Assembly (NCBI GenBank): GCA_022764465.1
Contig: JALERL010000015.1
Span: 1 to 64,000 of the forward strand
Source: Lachnospiraceae bacterium
GTDB lineage: Bacteria; Bacillota; Clostridia; Lachnospirales; Lachnospiraceae
Length of the DNA stretch: 64,000 bases
Direction: 5' to 3'
The position numbers and the translations under genes were made by a program. Below, one piece after another: positions 45,502 to 53,957 of the stretch; within the stretch, counting starts at the first letter, position 1; each line of letters begins with the position of its first letter. Below the pieces are notes generated by a model. That model made no database searches and had not been told where the DNA came from. It saw only the letters and a program-made list of their open reading frames with translations.

Positions 45502-46196
45502 GCACATTATTAGAATGCAAGGAGCTGACCAAAAAGTTTGGCAAAAAAGCCGCTTTAGATCAGATTGACCTTACTTTAGAAAGCGGCCATATCATTGGTC
45601 TGCTTGGACCAAACGGAAGTGGTAAGACTACATTGATCAAGATCATCAATGGTCTTTTAACACCAAGTTCCGGATCTGTTACCGTAAAGGGCGCACCAAT
45701 CGGTGTCGAGAGCAAAAAGGTGATCTCTTACCTTCCGGATCACACCTATCTGAACATGGGACTTAAGGTACGTGATATCATTGATTACTTTGAGGACTTC
45801 TATGCGGACTTTGATACCGTCCGTGCATATGACATGTTAGCAAAGCTTTCCATCAATCCGAATGACAAGTTAAAAACCATGTCAAAGGGAACAAAGGAAA
45901 AGGTACAGTTGATCTTAGTTATGAGCCGTCATGCTGATCTCTATGTGCTTGACGAGCCGATCGCCGGTGTCGATCCTGCTGCAAGAGATTACATATTAAA
46001 TACCATCCTTGCAAACTATGATGAAAATGCAACGATCCTGATTTCCACGCATCTGATCGCTGATATTGAGAATATCCTAGATCAGGTCATCTTTATCAAA
46101 AACGGTCATATCTGCCTGAACTCTTCGGTAGATGAGATCCGGGAAGAAAAAGGAACATCGGTTGATGCTTTATTCAGGGAGGTATTCAAATGTTAG
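45498..46196 (+). CDS. ABC transporter ATP-binding protein
   Basis: A 232-residue ATPase with Walker A GPNGSGKTTLI, Q-loop region, signature MSKGTKEKVQLI (degenerate LSGGQ) and Walker B LYVLDEPIAGVDP. The degenerate signature is typical of YtrB-type exporters. It overlaps gntR and the permease gene by four to seven bases. Likely handles an antimicrobial or cell-envelope substrate. Confidence 0.93.
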   Translation: MSTLLECKELTKKFGKKAALDQIDLTLESGHIIGLLGPNGSGKTTLIKIINGLLTPSSGSVTVKGAPIGVESKKVISYLPDHTYLNMGLKVRDIIDYFEDFYADFDTVRAYDMLAKLSINPNDKLKTMSKGTKEKVQLILVMSRHADLYVLDEPIAGVDPAARDYILNTILANYDENATILISTHLIADIENILDQVIFIKNGHICLNSSVDEIREEKGTSVDALFREVFKC

Positions 46197-47005
46197 GAAA
46201 ATTATTCAAGCATGAATTCAATAACACAGGGCGCATCTTACTGCCACTGAATCTGATCCTGATCGGATTTACACTACTTGGCATGATCATGTTAGGTCTT
46301 AAGGTATTCAGCAACTCCTATATGGGCTTTGCCGCAGTTGCCATGTTAGTCATCTATATCTTCGGTATTATTGCATTATTCATCGTAACTTATGTCTTTC
46401 TGATGGTACGCTTTTACCGCAGCATGTATTCCGCAGAAGGGTACCTCACACATACGCTTCCGGTTTCCCCGCTTGCAACCTTAAATACCAAGCTTGCGGT
46501 TTCCGCCTTCTGGGTATTCTTATCCATGGTCTTATGCTTTGGTTCTGTTTATGCACTGGTTGCTACTGCAATCCGTACCTATACAGGAGAATTCAACAGC
46601 GCGGACTTTTTTGCGGGATTTGAAGACGCACTTGGTATTTCTGCAGGTACCGCACTTGCCTGGGCGTTACTCTTTATGGTACTCAGCAGTCTCTCCGGTA
46701 TCCTGATGATCTATTGCAGCATCTCGATCGGACAGTTGTTCAATAAGTATAAGATCCTTGCTGCGATCGTTACCTATGTGATCTTCTATCTCATCCTTCA
46801 GGTGGTAAATATGATCATCATGGTACGTTCAAGCATCAGCTCTGCCGAAGAAATACCCCTGGTTGATAATGCAGACCAGTCCTTCTTAGCAGACTTCTAC
46901 GGAGATGTGATCGGTATTCCGACCATGATCCAGTCTGTTATCATGATCGTTATTTTCTATGCGATCACTGCTTATATCAGCAAAAAACGTGTGAACTTAG
47001 ACTAA
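46190..47005 (+). CDS. ABC transporter permease of the GntR operon
   Basis: A 271-residue membrane protein with about six helices (starting around residues 16-36, 45-70, 100-125, 150-175, 185-210 and 245-262). It starts MLGKLFKHEFNNTGRILLPLN, a pattern common to ABC-2-type permeases paired with YtrB-like ATPases. Ends the operon before a bidirectional terminator. Confidence 0.85.
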   Translation: MLGKLFKHEFNNTGRILLPLNLILIGFTLLGMIMLGLKVFSNSYMGFAAVAMLVIYIFGIIALFIVTYVFLMVRFYRSMYSAEGYLTHTLPVSPLATLNTKLAVSAFWVFLSMVLCFGSVYALVATAIRTYTGEFNSADFFAGFEDALGISAGTALAWALLFMVLSSLSGILMIYCSISIGQLFNKYKILAAIVTYVIFYLILQVVNMIIMVRSSISSAEEIPLVDNADQSFLADFYGDVIGIPTMIQSVIMIVIFYAITAYISKKRVNLD

Positions 47006-47041
47006 TCTGTTTCTAAAACAGAACGGAATTTTCTATACAGC

Positions 47042-47075
47042 AAAAAAGCTGCCACAGAAATGTGACAGCTTTTTT
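47042..47075. terminator. Bidirectional terminator between permease and nfnB
   Basis: AAAAAAGCTG(C)CACA, loop GAAA, TGTG(A)CAGCTTTTTT. U-tracts are present in both directions, serving the plus-strand permease and the minus-strand nfnB. Confidence 0.85.
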
Positions 47076-47100
47076 GATTCTATTTTCTTATGTGTGGAAA

Positions 47101-48483
47101 TTATTTGCTTAAGAATTCGTGAATTCCCTTTGCGGCAGCCTTTCCGGCTCCCATTGCAAGAATAACGGTTGCAGCACCTGTTACTGCATCACCACCGGCA
47201 TATACACCATTTTTGGTGGTTGCTCCGGTCTCTTCCTCTGCAATGATACATTTTCTGCGGTTTACATCTAATCCCTTTGTAGTAGAAGAGATCAATGGGT
47301 TTGGTGATGTACCAAGAGACATGATCACGGTATCAAGCTCTAAGTCAAACTCAGATCCGGCAACTTCTACCGGGCTTCTACGTCCGGATTCATCCGGCTC
47401 ACCAAGTTCCATACGGACACAGGTCATTCCCTTTACCCAGCCGTTTTCATCTACTAAGATCTCCTTTGGATTTGTCAGAAGGTCAAAGATGATTCCTTCT
47501 TCTTTTGCATGATGTACTTCTTCTACTCGTGCAGGAAGCTCTGCTTCACTTCTACGATATACGATGTGTACCTCAGCACCAAGTCTTAAGGCTGTTCTTG
47601 CAGCATCCATAGCAACATTACCGCCACCTACGACTGCAACCTTCTTACCTCTCATGATCGGTGTATCATATTCTTCCTTGAATGCCTTCATCAGGTTATT
47701 TCTGGTTAAGAACTCATTGGCAGAGAATACACCGTTTGCCTGCTCACCAGGGATTCCCATGAATCTTGGAAGACCTGCACCGGAACCGATGAACACTGCT
47801 TCAAAGCCTTCCTCTTCCATTAACTCATCAATCGTAGTTGCCTTACCGATGACAACGTTTGTCTCGATCTTAACGCCTAATGCTTTTACATTCTCTACTT
47901 CTGCTGCAACTACCTTCTGCTTTGGCAGACGGAACTCCGGAATACCATAGCTGAGTACACCGCCTGCCTCATGTAATGCTTCAAAGATCGTAACATCATA
48001 GCCTAATTTTGCAAGGTCACCTGCACAGGTAAGACCTGCAGGGCCGGAACCGATTACGGCTACCTTATGACCATTTAATTTCTCAGCCTTCTTTGGCTTG
48101 ATTCCATTCTCTCTTGCCCAGTCGGCAACAAAACGCTCTAACTTACCGATCGCAACCGGCTCACCCTTGATACCACGGATACATTTTCCTTCACACTGGC
48201 TCTCCTGTGGGCAGACACGTCCACATACTGCCGGAAGTGCAGAAGACTCACTGATGATGTGATATGCTTCTTCAAAGTTACCAAGCTTGACCTGCTCTAC
48301 AAATGCCGGGATATTGATAGAAACCGGACATCCCTTCATACACTGTGCATTCTTACAGTTTAAGCATCTCGAAGCCTCTTCCATTGCTTCTTCTTTATTA
48401 TATCCAAGACATACTTCTTCAAAATTCGTTGCTCGTACTTTTGGATCCTGCTCACGAACTACTACTCTTGTCATTGCATCCAT
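47101..48483 (-). CDS. nfnB: NADPH-dependent glutamate synthase-like subunit, NfnB type
   Basis: A 460-residue flavoprotein with the N-terminal Cys-rich Fe-S region (CLNCKNAQCMKGCPVSI, CGRVCPQESQCEGKC), then two nucleotide-binding folds (VIGSGPAGLTCAGDLAKLGYDV and VAVVGGGNVAMDAARTALRLG). It is homologous to the small GltD subunit but lies next to an NfnA-like gene, so it more likely forms an NADH-dependent ferredoxin:NADP oxidoreductase, which bifurcates electrons. No glutamate synthase large subunit is nearby. Confidence 0.88.
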   Translation of the reverse strand: MDAMTRVVVREQDPKVRATNFEEVCLGYNKEEAMEEASRCLNCKNAQCMKGCPVSINIPAFVEQVKLGNFEEAYHIISESSALPAVCGRVCPQESQCEGKCIRGIKGEPVAIGKLERFVADWARENGIKPKKAEKLNGHKVAVIGSGPAGLTCAGDLAKLGYDVTIFEALHEAGGVLSYGIPEFRLPKQKVVAAEVENVKALGVKIETNVVIGKATTIDELMEEEGFEAVFIGSGAGLPRFMGIPGEQANGVFSANEFLTRNNLMKAFKEEYDTPIMRGKKVAVVGGGNVAMDAARTALRLGAEVHIVYRRSEAELPARVEEVHHAKEEGIIFDLLTNPKEILVDENGWVKGMTCVRMELGEPDESGRRSPVEVAGSEFDLELDTVIMSLGTSPNPLISSTTKGLDVNRRKCIIAEEETGATTKNGVYAGGDAVTGAATVILAMGAGKAAAKGIHEFLSK

Positions 48484-49370
48484 TATTTGTCACCTCCACA
48501 ATGTCCACATCCGCCGTGATGTGTATCTCCTTCTAATTCCTTTAACATTGCTCTTCCTTCTTCTGTCTTATAAATCTGCTGACGCTTCATTGCCTGGTCA
48601 AAATCAACCAGATGTCCGTCAAACTCCGGTCCGTCTACGCATGCAAACTTCACTTCGTCACCTACGGTCAGACGGCATGCGCCGCACATTCCGGTTCCGT
48701 CAACCATGATCGGGTTCATGGATACAACCGTCGGGATATTTAACTTCTTTGTTAAGATACATACGAATTTCATCATGATCATCGGTCCGATCGCAACACA
48801 CAGATCATAGGTATTTCCTGCATCCACTAACTCCTGTAACTGATTGGTTCCCATACCATGGAATCCATAAGATCCATCATCTGTTGTAACATACAGATTA
48901 CCGGCAACCTTACGCATCTCTTCAACTAAGATCAGAAGATCCTTTGTCTTTGAACCCATAATAACATCACAGGATACTCCATGCTCATGCAGCCATTTTA
49001 CCTGTGGATAAACCGGTGCTGTTCCAACACCGCCTGCGATAAACACGATCTTCTTTTTCTTTAACTCTTCTATATCTGTCTTAATCAGTTCGGATGCACA
49101 GCCAAGTGGTCCGACAAAATCACGGAATGCATCTCCGACCTCTAACTTTGACATACGCTCTGTCGAAGCACCAACGGTCTGGAATACGATTGTGATCGTT
49201 CCTGCCTCTCTGTCATAATCACAGACGGTAAGCGGAATTCTCTCGCCTTCCTCGTCTATTTTTACGATAATAAACTGTCCTGGCTCACAAGACTTTGCAA
49301 CACGCTCAGCCTTAACTTCCATAAGATAAATCTTATCGGCCAGTTTTTCTTTTCTTACGATTGGATACAT
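48483..49370 (-). CDS. nfnA: FAD/NAD-binding ferredoxin-NADP reductase subunit, NfnA type
   Basis: A 295-residue protein with FAD-binding RIPLTVCDYD, NAD-binding AGGVGTAPVYPQVKWL and a C-terminal [2Fe-2S] site (GTGMCGACRLTVG, then FACVDGPEFDGH). Paired with the neighbouring GltD-like subunit by a one-base overlap (TAATG), it fits NfnA. The complex exchanges electrons among NADH, ferredoxin and NADPH and sits in the cytoplasm. Confidence 0.88.
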   Translation of the reverse strand: MYPIVRKEKLADKIYLMEVKAERVAKSCEPGQFIIVKIDEEGERIPLTVCDYDREAGTITIVFQTVGASTERMSKLEVGDAFRDFVGPLGCASELIKTDIEELKKKKIVFIAGGVGTAPVYPQVKWLHEHGVSCDVIMGSKTKDLLILVEEMRKVAGNLYVTTDDGSYGFHGMGTNQLQELVDAGNTYDLCVAIGPMIMMKFVCILTKKLNIPTVVSMNPIMVDGTGMCGACRLTVGDEVKFACVDGPEFDGHLVDFDQAMKRQQIYKTEEGRAMLKELEGDTHHGGCGHCGGDK

Positions 49371-49408
49371 AACATACCTCCAGATTTTCCTAAAATAACA
49401 TACACCAA

Positions 49409-49432
49409 CGTTATGGCTTTACAGCCATTAAC
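49409..49432 (-). promoter_or_regulatory. Palindrome at the nfnA promoter
   Basis: ATGGCT-GTAA-AGCCAT (minus strand), extended by GTTA/TAAC-like flanks, lies just after a TATTAT -10 box (49442-49437) and 39 bases upstream of nfnA. Its position at the transcript start suits an operator. The regulator is unknown. Confidence 0.4.
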
Positions 49433-49476
49433 TTCTATAATAAAGGAATAGCAAACAAAATTCAACAATTTTTCCA

Positions 49477-49519
49477 CAAAAAATGGATATCTGACTGCTT
49501 TTACAGCCAAATATCCATT
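49477..49519 (-). terminator. Intrinsic terminator of the trpXYZ unit
   Basis: On the minus strand ATGGATAT, then TTGGCTG, loop TAAAAG, CAGTCAG, ATATCCAT, TTTTTT (15-bp stem with wobbles). It lies downstream of the 49555 gene and should end the trpXYZ-containing transcript. Confidence 0.8.
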
Positions 49520-49554
49520 CATCTTCCATTCATTCCTTCGAAAAGCTCTTTTTC

Positions 49555-49986
49555 TTAACAGAACGCCTTCATTTCTTCCATAAAGTCCTCTTCGATCTGA
49601 ATCAGCTTTCGTGCAATTTTCTTGCTTTTCTCCGATGCGGACGGATACGCATTGATCTTCTCACTGATCGCCTGGATTCCCATGTTGCAGCCGTCCATCA
49701 TGATCTTTGCGATCTGACTACTGTCCTCCTGCATCATCAGCTTGACCCCGGTACTCGTCTTTGCAAAAGCCGATGCCATGACACCCGGCTCCTTTGTCTT
49801 TTGTCCATCGCCCTCTAACAGCTCTGTTGTCTCCTTTTCGATCTCCTTATGCTTGTCCTTATAAGCACTTAACAGATCAAGGAGCTTTCCATCTGAGGCA
49901 TGTTCACACACCTGATCAATACTTTTTACCGCCATCTTTGCACCGGCATTGCATTCCTGCAACAGCTTTCTTTCTGCGTCTTCCAT
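49555..49986 (-). CDS. Small helical protein, possible ferritin-like bundle
   Basis: A 143-residue, all-helical protein with no recognised domain name. It has four likely helices: EDAERKLLQECNAGAKMAVKSI, LLDLLSAYKDKHKEIEKETTEL, MASAFAKTSTGVKLMM and DGCNMGIQAISEKINAYPSAS with a final helix. The layout resembles the small DUF2383-like four-helix proteins; metal ligands cannot be assigned. Start at 49986 chosen because GGAAGGA lies five bases upstream; upstream extension lacks support. It follows the trpZ-like gene by 121 bases and precedes a terminator. Confidence 0.7.
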   Translation of the reverse strand: MEDAERKLLQECNAGAKMAVKSIDQVCEHASDGKLLDLLSAYKDKHKEIEKETTELLEGDGQKTKEPGVMASAFAKTSTGVKLMMQEDSSQIAKIMMDGCNMGIQAISEKINAYPSASEKSKKIARKLIQIEEDFMEEMKAFC

Positions 49987-50107
49987 GCTCTTCCTTCCTT
50001 TTTCTTCTAATTCATGCTCCATACAGCTCATATCCATGCTATAATTTACATTCTGTAATCTGTATGCTTTACATAAATTATCCGCAAAAAGGAACGATCT
50101 TATACAT

Positions 50108-50881
50108 TTAATTTCCGCATTCGATGCTGATCTCATTAAAGGTTCCTAAGATATCCTCTACCTTCATCGCCTGCTTCTCGCTGCCTGCCTTATCAATGAT
50201 CGCCTTGCCCTGATGCATCATTAACAGCCGGTCACCGTATTCTACCGCATAGCGGAGATTGTGTGTTACCATGATCGTCGTTACGTGCTTCTGCTTTACG
50301 ATCCTTCCGGTCAGTTCCATAACGATCTCTGCGGTCTTCGGATCAAGTGCTGCCGTATGCTCATCTAAGATCAGAAACTCGATCGGATTCATCGTTGCCA
50401 TTAAAAGTGCAAGTGTCTGTCGCTGTCCACCGGAAAGTGCACCAACCTTCGTGTGCAGCTTATCCTCTAGGCCAAGGTTCATGCCGGAGAGCAGTTCCTT
50501 ATAGTAGCTGATCCTTGCCTTATTCGTTCCTCTGCCAAGTCCATAGCCCTTACCCTTATTATCTGCGATCGCAAGATTCTCTAAGATCGTCATTTCCGGG
50601 CAGGTTCCCTTAGACGGATCCTGGAATACTCTTCCGATCCGGCGGTGACGGATAAAGTCCTTCTGCTTTGTGATATTGGTTCCATTCACAAGGATCTCAC
50701 CCTGATCGATCGGGATCGTTCCACAGATAATATTTAAAAGGGAGGTCTTTCCGGAACCATTACTTCCGACTACAGATACGAACTGTCCATCCTCTACCGT
50801 CAGATTAAACTTGTCAAACAGACAGATTTCATTGATCGTGCCCGGATTATATGATTTTGTAATATTCTTTAACTCAAGCAT
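50108..50881 (-). CDS. trpZ: Tryptophan-type ABC importer, ATP-binding protein (TrpZ-like)
   Basis: A 257-residue ATPase with Walker A GSNGSGKTSLLN, signature LSGGQRQTLALLMATM and Walker B EFLILDEHTAALDP. It overlaps the permease gene by eight bases. The pairing with a TrpX-type lipoprotein and a UGG T-box points to tryptophan; other substrates remain possible. Confidence 0.85.
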   Translation of the reverse strand: MLELKNITKSYNPGTINEICLFDKFNLTVEDGQFVSVVGSNGSGKTSLLNIICGTIPIDQGEILVNGTNITKQKDFIRHRRIGRVFQDPSKGTCPEMTILENLAIADNKGKGYGLGRGTNKARISYYKELLSGMNLGLEDKLHTKVGALSGGQRQTLALLMATMNPIEFLILDEHTAALDPKTAEIVMELTGRIVKQKHVTTIMVTHNLRYAVEYGDRLLMMHQGKAIIDKAGSEKQAMKVEDILGTFNEISIECGN

Positions 50882-51758
50882 TCTTCTTCACCTTCTTCTT
50901 TCTGTCCATTCCAATAACAAGGATTACCAAAAACAGAACTGCTGTGATCAGCTTTAGATCCTGTGACGGCATACCAAGCTTGATCGCGATCGCTACACAT
51001 GCCTTATAGATAATAGAACCGATCACTACACTTGTCGTAATCCGAAGGAAGCTTACCTTTTTCAACAGGCTCATTCCAATGATAACGCTCGCAAGTCCGA
51101 TAACCATCGTTCCGGTTCCCATGGAAATATCAAAATATCGCTGCTGCTGTGCAAAAATACAGCCGCTTAAGGTTACAAGTCCGTTTGCAACAGCAAGACC
51201 GATGATCTTTACGATTCCCTTGTCGACACCCATCGAGGTCACGATCGTCTCGTTATCACCGACTGCACGAAGCAGATAACCGGACTTGGTGCTCATATAC
51301 CAGTCTAATAAGAACTTCATGATCAGTGTGATCACTAAGATAATAATGACATTGGCAAATGGTGCAAGTGCACCTGTGAAAATCTTTGATACAAATCCGT
51401 TTTCAAACAGTGTTGTCATATTATAGAGTGGAAGGTTCGCTCTTCCTGCTATTCTGAGATTCACCGTATATAATGCTGTCATCATAATGATTCCCGAAAG
51501 CAGATCACGGACTTTTAATTTTACATGGATCAGACCGGTGACCGTTCCTGCCAAAGCACCTGCAAAAAAGGATGCGACAAGTGTCAGGATTGGATTCACT
51601 CCGTTTGTGATCATAACTGCTGAGAGGGCAGCTCCAAGTGGGAAGCTGCCGTCCACGGTCAGATCCGGGAAATCCAGTATTGTATATGTGATATAAATTC
51701 CTAATGCCATAATGGCATATATCATACCCTGTTCAAAAACACTAAGTACCAATGTCAT
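50874..51758 (-). CDS. trpY: Tryptophan-type ABC importer, permease (TrpY-like)
   Basis: A 294-residue membrane protein with about eight to nine hydrophobic segments of the branched-chain-like permease type (starts LSVFEQGMIYAIMALGIYITY; contains FPDLTVDGSFPLGAA; ends with a basic tail DRKKKVKKN). GGGGGTAA precedes the ATG. It is the second gene behind the T-box leader. Confidence 0.85.
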   Translation of the reverse strand: MTLVLSVFEQGMIYAIMALGIYITYTILDFPDLTVDGSFPLGAALSAVMITNGVNPILTLVASFFAGALAGTVTGLIHVKLKVRDLLSGIIMMTALYTVNLRIAGRANLPLYNMTTLFENGFVSKIFTGALAPFANVIIILVITLIMKFLLDWYMSTKSGYLLRAVGDNETIVTSMGVDKGIVKIIGLAVANGLVTLSGCIFAQQQRYFDISMGTGTMVIGLASVIIGMSLLKKVSFLRITTSVVIGSIIYKACVAIAIKLGMPSQDLKLITAVLFLVILVIGMDRKKKVKKNA

Positions 51759-51783
51759 GGTGTTACCCCCATATTTCTTACGT

Positions 51784-52839
51784 TTATTCTACTGTGATCT
51801 CATCAAAGGTCTCTGCTGCGTCCTTGATGTAATCCTCATCTAACTTTAAGCCAACCTTATCTGCTGCTGCCGTATTTACATAAAGCTCCGCCTTAGATGC
51901 AGTGATGTATGGTGTTTCTTCTGCTTTGCTCTCGCCCTTTAAGATCTTAGCTGCCATCTGACCGGTCTCGATTCCAAGTTCATAATAATCGATTCCCATA
52001 GATGCCACACAACCGGATCTTACCTGCTCGATCTCACTTCCGAATACCGGAATACCTGCTCCGTTTGCCTTATCTAAAACAGTCTGTAATGCATTTACAA
52101 CGGTGTTATCTGTTAAGTTACACAGACAGTCTACCTTCGATACGAGGTCTGTAGCTGCAAGCTCAATATCTGCGGATGTATTGATTCCGGATTCTACGAT
52201 CTCAAAGTCATAGTTACCTGCAAGGCTTTTATACTCTTCGATCGTACTGCAGGAGTTCGCTTCACTGGTTGTATATAAGATACCGATCTTTTTTGCATCC
52301 GGCATCATCTCACGGATCATTTTTAACTGCTCTTCTACCGGAAGGACATCGGATGAACCGGTAATATTTCCAACATTAGAACCATCCTCATTTGCAAGTC
52401 CCGCTGCAACCGGATCGGATACTGCGGTATAGATAACCGGAATATCGGTTCCCAGACAGGAATTATATGCACTTGCTGCACACGGTGTTGCGATCGCACA
52501 GATCAGATCCTTTTTCGCTGAAACAAAGCTGTCTGCGATCGTGCTTGCTGTACCGGTATCGGTCTGGGCATTCTGATAATCGATCGTCAGATTGCTTCCT
52601 TCTACAATTCCCTCTCTGGAAAGACCTTCGATAAATCCCTCTCTGCAGTTATCAAGAGAACCATGCTCTGCAAACTGTGAGATACCGATGGAATAGCTTA
52701 CCCCGTCTACCGGAGCTGCAACCGTCTCGGAATCCTTTGCGGAACTGTTCTGGTTCTTATCGGAGGATGATCCACATCCTGACATCATTCCCATTACACA
52801 TGCAACACTAAGTACAACTGCCAACATTTTCTTCTTCAT
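51784..52839 (-). CDS. trpX: ABC transporter substrate-binding lipoprotein (TrpX-like)
   Basis: A 351-residue lipoprotein with an N-terminal signal and lipobox (MKKKMLAVVLSVACVMGMMSGC). The body is the ABC_sub_bind fold (VSYSIGISQFAEHGSLDNC, VEGSNLTIDYQNAQ, YYELGIETGQMAAKIL). This family is known for TrpX of the trpXYZ uptake system, often under T-box control. AAAAGAGG precedes the ATG. It follows a T-box leader with UGG as specifier, which supports tryptophan. Confidence 0.87.
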   Translation of the reverse strand: MKKKMLAVVLSVACVMGMMSGCGSSSDKNQNSSAKDSETVAAPVDGVSYSIGISQFAEHGSLDNCREGFIEGLSREGIVEGSNLTIDYQNAQTDTGTASTIADSFVSAKKDLICAIATPCAASAYNSCLGTDIPVIYTAVSDPVAAGLANEDGSNVGNITGSSDVLPVEEQLKMIREMMPDAKKIGILYTTSEANSCSTIEEYKSLAGNYDFEIVESGINTSADIELAATDLVSKVDCLCNLTDNTVVNALQTVLDKANGAGIPVFGSEIEQVRSGCVASMGIDYYELGIETGQMAAKILKGESKAEETPYITASKAELYVNTAAADKVGLKLDEDYIKDAAETFDEITVE

Positions 52840-52854
52840 AATTTTTCCTCTTTT

Positions 52855-52876
52855 CTTATAATAGATTTATTATAAG
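52855..52876 (-). repeat. Perfect inverted repeat upstream of trpX
   Basis: CTTATAATA, loop, TATTATAAG (nine-bp arms) directly in front of the trpX ribosome site. Could affect initiation or simply be a chance AT-rich palindrome. Confidence 0.4.
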
Positions 52877-52933
52877 ATCACCGTCTGGACACTTTTGTAC
52901 TGATTGGTTATCTTCACAATCTTTTGTGAAAAA

Positions 52934-53096
52934 CACGGATTGTTCCGTGCCCCGCACTCTCACAATAAAGTGTGCGCCTGCCGCACACTCTCGCGCCCGA
53001 GCGGATGCATCGCATAATCTTCCACTCCGCGAGGTGCGCATCGTTGCAAGCTTGCTTGCTTTTGCTGTATAGGATATTTCCTATACAGCAAAAACC
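52934..53096. repeat. Cluster of hairpins between the T-box and trpX
   Basis: The sequence holds CACGGA/TCCGTG (52935-52950 region), AGTGTGCG/CGCACACT (52969-52989, five-base loop) and TTTGCTGTATAGGATA/TATTTCCTATACAGCAAA-type palindrome (53061-53090). It is GC-richer than the surroundings. One edge, GCTTGCTTTTGCTGTATAGG (53054-53073), recurs with one mismatch at 58094-58113. A 61-residue open frame here has no ribosome site or family and is not called. Confidence 0.55.
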
Positions 53097-53354
53097 GCCT
53101 CAAGCTATTGCTTGAGACGGTAATAAATTCATATTATCGCGGTACCACTCATATTGACAAAAAGTCCACTCTCTCATGTACATACTATACATGCCGAATT
53201 GATAACGGGTACGGTTCCCGGTGACGCCTACTATTGATTCAGGTCACCCTCAAAAGTCCATTCAGCAGATTCTTCCATGCCGCAATCCCACCACATGCAG
53301 CTCTCTGAGATTTCCGAATAAGCTTACTACTCTTCTTCAACGGTTTCACTTATT
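53087..53354 (-). promoter_or_regulatory. T-box leader with UGG (Trp) specifier
   Basis: The minus strand carries GAGTGGTACCGCG (53150-53138, the T-box sequence) followed by a terminator, CCGTCTCAAGC-AATA-GCTTGAGGCGG-TTTTT (53120-53090). Upstream lies a stem-I-like region with AGAGAGCTG and GCTGAATGGACTTTTGAGGG, where GAA-UGG-A (UGG at 53260-53258) fits the specifier loop. Uncharged tRNA-Trp would favour antitermination and so switch on trpXYZ when tryptophan is short. Specifier assignment is by eye. Confidence 0.85.
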
Positions 53355-53360
53355 ACATAT

Positions 53361-53389
53361 AATTTAATCCCTTTTGTGCATTTTGTCAA
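53361..53389 (-). promoter_or_regulatory. Promoter of the trpXYZ T-box leader
   Basis: On the minus strand TTGACA (53389-53384), a 17-base spacer and TAAATT (53366-53361). The perfect -35 box sits 30 bases before the start of the leader. Confidence 0.6.
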
Positions 53390-53403
53390 TAACTTTCTGT
53401 ATT

Positions 53404-53805
53404 TTATTCATCGCCTGTCTGTTCTTCGATCGTCCGCAGCAGTTCCTCGCTCTTCTCCGATAAGATCTTATCAATCTGTTCCTTTGCGACCTCATCCCTT
53501 ACTTCTTCCCTGCCATACTCACCGGAATAAGAATTGGTCGTCGGATTATAATAAGCCTCCCGTTCCTTCTGCCGCTTTACTTCCTCGATCGTATCCTGCA
53601 AGGCAGCTTCTCCTGCTGCATCATCTGCCGCAAGGCGTTCGGCGATCTCGGCTGCTCTTTTTCTTGCCTCTTCTTCCTTTTGGCGGTCTAATTCCGCCTG
53701 TGAGATATAATTTACATTTTGTCTCTTAATGATGCTGTGCGCAACCTTCTCCCTGAAGTTACGCTCATCAATCTGATCCATTCTGATTCCATTATGATTC
53801 ATCAT
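53404..53805 (-). CDS. Charged coiled-coil protein of unknown function
   Basis: A 133-residue protein rich in Glu, Lys, Arg and Ala, predicted helical over most of its length (ELDRQKEEEARKRAAEIAERLAADDA). No domain recognised. A weak GGAA precedes the ATG. It lies between the trpXYZ T-box promoter and sigG, on the minus strand and divergent from sigG. Confidence 0.55.
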   Translation of the reverse strand: MMNHNGIRMDQIDERNFREKVAHSIIKRQNVNYISQAELDRQKEEEARKRAAEIAERLAADDAAGEAALQDTIEEVKRQKEREAYYNPTTNSYSGEYGREEVRDEVAKEQIDKILSEKSEELLRTIEEQTGDE

Positions 53806-53897
53806 CTATTTCCATTCTTTCGTTTCTTTTGTTTTGTATATATTCTGATGTCAGGTTCTGTTTTCTAAGCTCTCTCTATTATAAAACAAAGATCCTC

Positions 53898-53928
53898 TGA
53901 ATAAAAGATAAAATTTTTGCACATGATG
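53898..53928 (+). promoter_or_regulatory. SigF/SigG-type promoter of sigG
   Basis: TGAATA (53898-53903), 18 bases, CATGATG (53922-53928). The pattern TGMATA-N17/18-CATNMTA matches except the last base. It ends 29 bases before the ATG, as expected for forespore control. Confidence 0.55.
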
Positions 53929-53957
53929 TAGGTATCAACTTTCCGGAGGTACGCATC

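Noticed and set aside
47101-48483. True glutamate synthase small subunit (GltD)
   Set aside because: No large subunit is near; the neighbouring NfnA-type gene with one-base overlap favours NfnAB.
52856-53041. 61-residue open frame in the trpX leader
   Set aside because: No ribosome site, no known family and composed of hairpin repeats; more likely a by-product of the repeat cluster.
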